From NCBI RefSeq assembly GCF_008728515.1, contig NC_044976.1:29601845-29665844 (forward strand): a stretch of 64,000 nucleotides of DNA, in the 5' to 3' direction. The stretch is from Papio anubis. Lineage: Eukaryota; Chordata; Mammalia; Primates; Cercopithecidae. Below are positions 29,001 through 38,000 of the stretch, in pieces; the first letter of the stretch is position 1; each line of letters begins with the position of its first letter. The translations under genes were made by a program, and so were the position numbers. The notes beneath the pieces were generated by a model. The model worked only from the letters and a program-made list of their open reading frames with translations, was not told the origin of the DNA and did not search any database.

Positions 29001-32000
29001 ATCATCTCAACATAACCATCAAAATCAAAAAATACAGATACACTATCACCATTTTATCCTCAAATCCCACTCAAGTTTTATCCCAGTTATCCCAAATGTC
29101 TTATTACACAAGGATTCAGTCTGGAATCGTGTTAAATTTAGACTCCAGCCTGGAAGACTCTCTTAAACTTTTCTTGAGTTTTATGAACTCAACACTTCTG
29201 AAAGTTACAGGATAGTTACCATCCCCGATTTAGGTTTATCTTGTTTCCTCTTGATTAGACTTAAGTTATACATCTTTGGTAGGAATATCACAGAAATGAT
29301 GCTATATCTTTGTTGTATCCTAGCAAATGGCTCATGATTTTGACTTGTCCCATTACTAATTAGGTCGATTTGATAATTTAGTTAGAATTTTCTTTTGACA
29401 AGATAAGCCTTGACAAGCACAGGGCTTATCTTGTACTTTCACTGCCTCGGGGCTGAAATAGGAGCCCTGGTTCCTTTTAGTGGAAAATAGTATTTAAAGG
29501 CCAAGACCTGTGCAATAAGGGGTGCTCATGCTATTGGGGTCTTGTTGCTCCTAAACCTTTTCAGTGGACAGTCAGGCAATATATATTTAGGTACACACAC
29601 AGCTACACACTCACACATTTATGTCTATTTTTTTCTATATGTATCTGTTTCTATACTGAATGTTGTGAGTTCACACTTATACCTCACACAAGATTCAGTT
29701 TAGTCTTCTCTTTTGTACTGGTAACTCCATTCTTGGACAGAGAAATCAGCCTCCCATTAAACTCAATATATTCACTTTCGTTTCTACCCTGTGTGGATGC
29801 CCTCAATTCAGGCTTTGACATCCACACTCTCCCTGTACTGCTTGATGTACTGACGACCCTTTCACCCAATTAGGGCACTGACTCTCCATGTTGGGCTGCT
29901 GTCCCTCCCTCACCCTCAAATTCTCCACACTGGTTACCTACTCTGTGTTGTATGGATGCCTTCCTCACTCTCTGACTACTCCCTACAATGTACTGCCCTG
30001 GCCTGTGTGGATGCTCTCCTTACCACACTTGTGCTCTGACACTCCACTCTGAGCCACCTTGGCCCATCTCTAACCAGAGCACCTTCCCTGCTTTGGCCTA
30101 CATAACTGGCTTTAGGACTGAACTGCTCACGAAAGGGAAATTTATATATATATATATATGAGTACATACACACATACATGCAGTATTTCACTTAATTTTA
30201 TTAGAAGAATGTACTTGATAAGAAGTTTGAAAACGATCTGTATGAATAATGCCCAGACCGCTACTTTTAGACTAAAAATGCAAGTGCTGTTGGAAACCTT
30301 TGCTTTCTGTTAAGCACTCTGACATGTAAAAAGCAACATGACTTTTCTTTCTCTTAAACTGAAGTTATTCAATTCCTGTACTTGCAACCTAGTAACAAAA
30401 AAAACAGTAACACAAAGCATTCCAACTTCACAAGTAACTGAAAAGTACATTGCAAAAAGCTGTTAAATGATGTCTTAAATATACTGACATTAAAAATAGG
30501 AGCTGGTTAAAAAGCAGTCATCTTTAGGTGATGTGACATATTGCTCATTAAAAAAAGTATTAACTTGAGTAACACGGTAAAAATAACTATTCCAAATCAT
30601 GTTTAATTAAGGCAGAAGAAAAGCAAAAAACCAAAAGAAGGAAGACAGGAAGGACATACACTCTTTTTCTACTCCCTAAATAGTTCCCAGATGTTTATTA
30701 TAGCAGGCCCTCAATAATAATGTTAACAAAATTCACTCGGGCATTTCCACCTCTTACTATCTTCTGAAATGACAATTAGCAAATCAGCTACTGTTAAGAC
30801 TCTCCAACTATGGTGACATCTAGGTAAGAGCTCTGGTTTAGAAACCAATCTTAAACCACAGACTCTCCTCCCATGCAACCATCAAGGGGCCCAAGTGATT
30901 AGGTATAAGAAAATCACTCAGTAGAAAAACATCTTGGCCAAGTGTGTGGCTCACACCTGTAATCCCAGCACTCTGGGAGGCCAGGGAGAGGGTGGGGCGG
31001 CAGATCACAAGGTGAGGAGTTCGAGACCAGCCTGGCCAATATGGTGAACCCATCCCTACTAAAAATACAAAAATTAGCTGGGCGTGGTGTGGTGCCTGTA
31101 GTCCCAGCTACCAGGGAGGCTGAGGAAGGGGAACTGCTTGAACCCGGGAAGCGGAAGTTGCAGTGAGCTGAGATCGCGCCACTGTACTGGTTGACAGAGC
31201 AAGACTCCATCTCGAAAGGAAAAAAAAAAAAAAGCAATTTGGCTGGGTGTGGTGGCTTACCCCTGTAATCTCAGCACTTTGGGAGACCTAGGCAGGTGAT
31301 TGCTCTGACTCAGGAGTTCGAGATCAGCCTGGGCAATATGCTGAAACCCTATCTCTACTGAAAATACAAAAATTAGGCAGGTATGGTGGTGCACACCTGT
31401 AATCCCAGCTACTCAAGAGGCTGAGGCTGGGGAATCACTTGAACCTGGGAGGTAGAGGCTACAGTGAGCCAAGATCGTGCCACTGTACTCCAGCCTGGGC
31501 GACAGAGCGAGACCCTGTCTCAAAGAAAAAAAAAAGCAAATTCATTAATTCATTTAAAAAGCAATAAGTATGGGGCTGTAGCCTCCCAGATGTACTCTTT
31601 TGAAGTCCCTCACTGTTTAATAATTAAAATGTCAACCAGAGTCCAAAATTCGTGTCAAAGAAATAATCAAATGGTTGGTACTATGATGTACTGTGTCCTT
31701 GTGTGCCTCTGAGATAAGTTATTATTTCTAGGTCTCAGTTTCCTTATTTATAAAATGAGGATGCTCAATGAGATCAGTGGCTCCCAGAATGTCAGACTGG
31801 CTACACTGAATCACTTGAAGGACACATTAAAATATCTGATTCCCATTGCAGATCCACTGAACTAGATTGTTTGGGTATTTTTAACAGGTTCTTCAGGTGA
31901 TGACCATACAAAGATAGGCTGGAAACCATCTGACTAAATGATGCTTAAGTTCCCATCTTGTGCTATACTAAAACCATTCACTGAACTTTTTATATATTGT

Positions 32001-35000
32001 CTGTGATCTCACAACAGCCTTTTTTTTTTCTTTTTTTTGCTGCCTCCCTGTTGGTGGGGATACTCACAACAGCCTTGAAAAGACACGCATATTACTGTCG
32101 CTGTTCTTTTTTTTTTGAGACGGAGTCTCGCTCTGTCGCTCAGGCTGGAATGCAGTGGTGCAATCTCGGCTCACTGCAAGTTCGGCCTTCTGGGTTCACA
32201 CCATTCTCCTGCCTCAGTCTCCAGAGTAGCTGGGACTACAGGCGCCGGCCATCGCGCCTGGCTTATTTTTTGTATTTTTAGTAGAGACGGGGTTTCACCA
32301 TGTTAGCCAGGATGGTCTCGACCTCCTGACCTCATGATTCGCCTGCCTCGGCCTCCCGAAGTGCTGGGATTACAGGTGTGAGACACCGCGCCAGGCCTAT
32401 TTCAAGTAACAATTTATTCTATGGGTCTATTATTATTCTGTAGGGTAATTAAAACACGTATTAAATGTTTTATTTTAAATGGGGAAAAATTTCAACTGTC
32501 TGTTATGGGAAATGACTGCTAAAATTAAGTTTTGCAGAGGAAGGTAGAGTATAAGTGGAAAGGCAAGATAAGGTTCACACTACATCACCTCAGAAACTGG
32601 AACACAGAGAGACAATACCCACCTTAACTGTGCCATCGTCACTGCCAGTGCAGACAAGCTGAGGGCCTCTCCTGGCTGGATAACAGGAATTCACAAAGGA
32701 GGTATGTCCCTTTAGCCTTTTAACCCTCTCGCCTGTTTCACTATCCCACACAGCCACAGTTTTATCTGTGGATGCTGAGAAGAGCATACTAGAAAGTAAG
32801 AGAAAGAACACAAAAAAAGTGAAGATAAACAGTAACAATCTATCTTTCCTACTTGCCAAAAGGTGCCAAATTTTTCAAGATTTGCCAGTTTGCCCATGAT
32901 GCTGAAATGCCTCACCCTACCAAAATCCTATTTGTGCTTCAGGTCGAGATATAAGATCTGACCCTGTGAAGTTTAAAAAAGGGGGACCCTTCTTTGAGTC
33001 CCCATGACATACATCTAATGTAGCAGTTCGCTCTGTCTTTTCCACTTTTGTGATAGGTAACATTTTAAACACAAGACACCCTCTCACTTGGAAATGTTTA
33101 ATAACTCCCTGGTGCTGCAGAGATCAGAGAGACTGTGGTACTCTGGACCCGACAGCTGAGTTACTCCAATCTTCTCTCTTTACCAAACTTTTTCTTTTGT
33201 CTCTGAGGACAATTTCTTTCTTTCTTTTTTTTTTTATTTTGAGATGAGATCTTGCTCTGTCACCCAGGCTGGAATCATGGCTCACTGCAGCCTCGACCTC
33301 CTGGGCTCAAGTGATCCTCCCAACTCAGCCTCCTGAGTAGCTGGGACCACAGGTCGGTGCCACTATGCCCAGCTAATTTTTAAAAATCATTTGTAGAGGC
33401 AAGGTCTCACTATGTTGCCCAGGCTGGTCTTCAACTGGGTTCAAGCAATCTTCCTGTCTCAGCCTCCTACAGTGAATAGGGTTACAGGCGTAAGCAACCA
33501 CGCCCAGCCTCTGAGGATGATTTCTAAGTTATAACTGATCTTATAATGCTTTCTTTTTTCATTTTTTTTGAGATGGAGTCTCACTGTGTTGCCCAGGCTG
33601 GTTTTGAACTCTTGGGCTCCAGGAATCCTCCTGCCTTAGGATCCCAAATAGCTGGGATTATAAGCACATGCCACTGGGCCCAGCTTTCTAATGCTTTATT
33701 TAAAATGTATACAATGCTATGGAGCACCCTAAGATTTTAGAGGTCAGAAATGTAAAACAATGAATGTTTACCAGACTATCTAACAATGGAATTAAATTTG
33801 CATAGCCAGATTTCCATATTATCTATAATATATTATAAAATAATATAGTCATTAAAATAATGTTTATGACATCAGATGTTGGCTGAGCAATGTTAAGAGA
33901 AAAAAGCAGCAAATAAGATTGCACACATAGTTCTGGCCAGGTGCGGTGGCTCATGCCTGTAATCCCAGCACTTTGGGAGGCCGAGGCAGGCAGATGACAA
34001 GGTCAGGAGATCGAGACCATCCTGGCTAACACAGTGAAACCCCATCTCTACTAAAAATACAAAAAAATTAGCCAGCTGTGGTGGCAGGCACCTGTAATCC
34101 CAGCTACTTAGGAAGCTGAGGCAGGAGAATGGTGTGAACCCAGGAGATGGGAGTTTGCAATGAGCCAAGATTGCGCCACTGCACTCCAGCCTGGGCAACA
34201 GAGCGAGATTCTGTCTCAGATTAAAAAAAAAAAAAAAAAATTAAGTGATTATCTTTGGAGTGGTAGAAATATAGACTATTTTTTCATCTTTCTGCTTTTT
34301 TTGGTTTCTCAAAAGAACTGATTTTTATAATAAAAATAGCTGATTTCAGGCCAGGCATGGTGGTTAATGCTTCTAATCGCAGCATTTCTGGCAGACTGAG
34401 GCAGGTGGACTGCTTGAGCTCAGGAGTAATATAGCAAGAATGATTTTTAAAAATTATCTGGGCATAGAGGCATGGACTTGTGGCCCCAGCTATTTGGGAG
34501 GCTGAAGTGGGAGGATCCCTCGAGCAGGAGGTTGAGGCTGCAGTGAGCTACGTTTGTGTCACTGCACTCCAGCCTACATACAAAAATCACATTCACTTTA
34601 TGTCTTAAAAAGAGAAAACAAATTTGTCTGGGTTGTTGAAATGACAGATATAACATCTTTATATTCGCATACACAGACAATAAACACCTCACTTGGGGTG
34701 ACAGTGATAAATCAGATACTAAAGTAGCCACCCAAAATTAGTACTTTTTGATGGCAGGGTCTCCTGAGAAAAGATGAAAGGTGAAAGGACACCAAGAAGA
34801 ATTAGTATGAGAAGCTGTCATTCCATTATGCAGAATACTCACCTGCCATCTGTGTTGTAATGCAATTCCATCACTGCTCCACTGTGTCCTTTCAGTGTGG
34901 CATAGTTATCACAGTCACCATAGACATTCCACAACACTGTTAGGGAGACGGGGGTTCTGTGAGCATTACCAGGCAAAGGGTACTTATAAATTTATCAAAA

Positions 35001-38000
35001 CAACAGATCTCAGGCTGGGCATGGTGGCTTACGCCTGTAATCCCAGCACTTTGGGAGGCCAAGGCGGGTGGATCACTTGAGGTCAGGAGTTCGAGACCAG
35101 CGAAACCCTGTCTCTACTAAAAATACAAAAATTAGCCGGGTGTGGTGGCAGACGCCTATAATCCCAGCTCTCGGGATGCTGAGGCAGGAGAATCACTTGA
35201 ACCTGGGAGACGGAGGATGCAGTGAGCTGAGATCACACCACCGCACTCCAACCTGGATGACAGAGTGAGACTCCGTTTCTAAAAAACCAACCGACCAACC
35301 AAACAAAAAAAAACTATGTAGTTTGTCTGATGAAATTAAGCATATCAATAATTCGTATATGTTCTGCAAAGATCCCTAAGCCATCCAGATGTTTGGCTAC
35401 CAGTAAGCTTAAGGATCACAGAGCCAGAACATCCAAATCAAAATGGGCAGTGAAGATGGGTATCATCCACTCGCCACCGAGGCAAAGAGTTAACAGAAAA
35501 GAGTCAAAGAACTCATTTCATCTCATAATCTGGCAAGAGAGTAGCTAACAGAAGCATCTAATTTTTTTTTGCCCTTTGGCTTCATTTGCTAGAGTATAAA
35601 TAAAATGACTTTTTCTAAATGGGTATGAGAAATTCTACTTATTTCTCAAAAACGGAAATCTGGTCGTAGATCCTAATGATGTACGTAGATTATTTAAGGG
35701 AGTTACCACTTTAGGATTCCTTCTTTCCCATATGCTAGCTAGGATTCTGGGTGTGAATTAAGAGGACCTTATACCTTTGGGAAAATAAAAGTTATTTCTC
35801 TCTTCATTACTGCCATTAACCTGTTATGTCTAGATTGCTAAGTGTCTTGGTAAATTAGCTGGAGATTTGCCTCTATGAGGAAGATATTCTCAAACCAGAA
35901 CTCGCTTTCCAACTAGTAAAATAATGGCTTCTGTATTTACCCCATGGACTCCAAGTTCTACACCCAAGATCATTCAGCATGTTCATGCCCCAATTTTAGC
36001 ATATTAGCCATGCGGCCTGTTATGTTGCCAACATAGAGTGATACCTTCTGTGGCACCCAAGATTTAAAAAAAAATATCACTCTCTGGCAGGAACAATTAT
36101 TCCATATTCAAAAACTATGCCTCACATATCAGTCGGTCAAATCCTGCAGATGCTAAGGTGGATCCGTTGGGGTGGAACTTGCAGCAGTATACTTCCCCTT
36201 CATGTCCAGAGAGCAGCATGATTGGGGCTTGAAGGGAGGAACACCTTGGAGGTCCCTAAACAAAAGAGAAGCACAAGGTAACTACTGCATACAGGCAAAG
36301 GAGACTACAAAATTAGGGGGTGGGGAGTGGAAGGAAAAGACCAGGAAAACAATGATTAGGTGGGTTTCATCTGACTCAGAGAATGGCACCTCTTCTCACA
36401 TGAATGCCTCTAACTTGATATTCCCTGAAACTTTCCATCATCTACCTGTTATAATGACTCTCTTGTTCACTCTCTCGGCTCTTGTTGTATGACTACCTTT
36501 TTTTTGGAGATAGGGTCTCATTCTGTCACCTAGGCTGGACTGCATTGGTGTGATCATGGTTCACTGCAGCTTCAAACTCCTTGGCTCAAGTGATCCTCCT
36601 GCCTCAGCCTCCTGAGGAGCTAGGACTACAGGCATGCACTAGCATAATGTGCTAATTTTTTTAGTTTTTGTGGAGATGAGGTCTTGCTACATTGCCCAGG
36701 CTGGTCTCAAACTCCTGGCCTCCCTCCTTGGCCTCCCAAAGCACTAAGATTATAGGAATGAGCCACCACATTTGGCCTGGCTCATTTAATGAATGACAGA
36801 ACTGACTTTCCCAACAACCCTGCATGGTACGGAGTACTGGGTGAAATAGTTTTGTTTTATTTTTTTTGTGTGTGTTTTGAGACACAGTCTTGCTCTGTCA
36901 CCCAGGTTGGCATGCAGTGGCGTGATCTCGGCTCACTGCAACCTCTGCTTTCTGGGTTCAAGGGATCTGGTGCCTCAGCCTCCCGAGCAGCCAAGATTAC
37001 AGGCATGCACAACCATGCCCGGCTAGTTTTTGCATTTTTAGTAGAGATGGGGTTTCACCATGTTGGCCAGGCTGGTCTCAAACTCCCAGCCTCAAGTGAT
37101 CTGCCTGCCTTGGCCTCCCAGAGTGCTGGGATTACAGGCATGAGCCACTGCGCATGGCCTATTTTTATTTCTTATTTTTTTCATAGCAAAGGGATCCTCA
37201 GCACGGGTGAAGTAGTTTTGATTATGGTCTTGGACACTAAGATGACACTTGGTCAATTCATCTAAACATGGGCTGACATGCTCACTTGTCAAATGGGAGA
37301 AGTATACTACCCATAATCCCCAAATCTCTTCAGCACTTTCCAGCACATTCTTATTTATTTATTGGGAAGGAGTCTTGCTCTGTTGCCCAGGCTGGAGTAC
37401 AATGGCATGATCTCATCTCATTGCAAACTCCGCCTCCTGGGTTCAGGCGATTCTCCTGCATCAGCCTCCCGAGTGGCTGGGATTACAGGTGCCCGCCACC
37501 AAGCCCCGCCACATTCATTTAGTTTTAAAAAATGTTATGTGCAGGCTGGGCACAGTGGCTCACACCTGTAATCCCAGCACTTGGGGAGGCTGAGGTGGGC
37601 AGACCACTTGAGGTCAAGAGTTTGAGACCAGCCTGACCAACATGGTGAAATCCCATCTGTACTTTAAAAAAACACAAAAACTAGCCAGGCGTGGTGGTGG
37701 GCGCCTGTAATTCCAGCCACTGGGGAGGCTGAGGCAGGAGAATCGCTTGAACCCGGGAGGCAGAGGTTGTAGTGCACTGAGATCGCGCCATTCCACTCCA
37801 GCCTGGGTGACAAGAGCAAAATCCCATCTTAAAAATAAAAAGTTATGTGCTAGGCACTGGGCAAACAGCTATGAACAAAATAAACAATGGAGCTTGCTGT
37901 TCCAGTGGGAAAAGGGGAAGGGAGGAGAGAAGGTGAGAGAAAACAAGCAAAATATATACTTGGTGTCATGTGCTATAGAAAAAAAGAAGGGATGGGCAAG

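Noticed and set aside
36789..37265. 158-codon plus-strand ORF
   Set aside because: Alu-derived reading frame.
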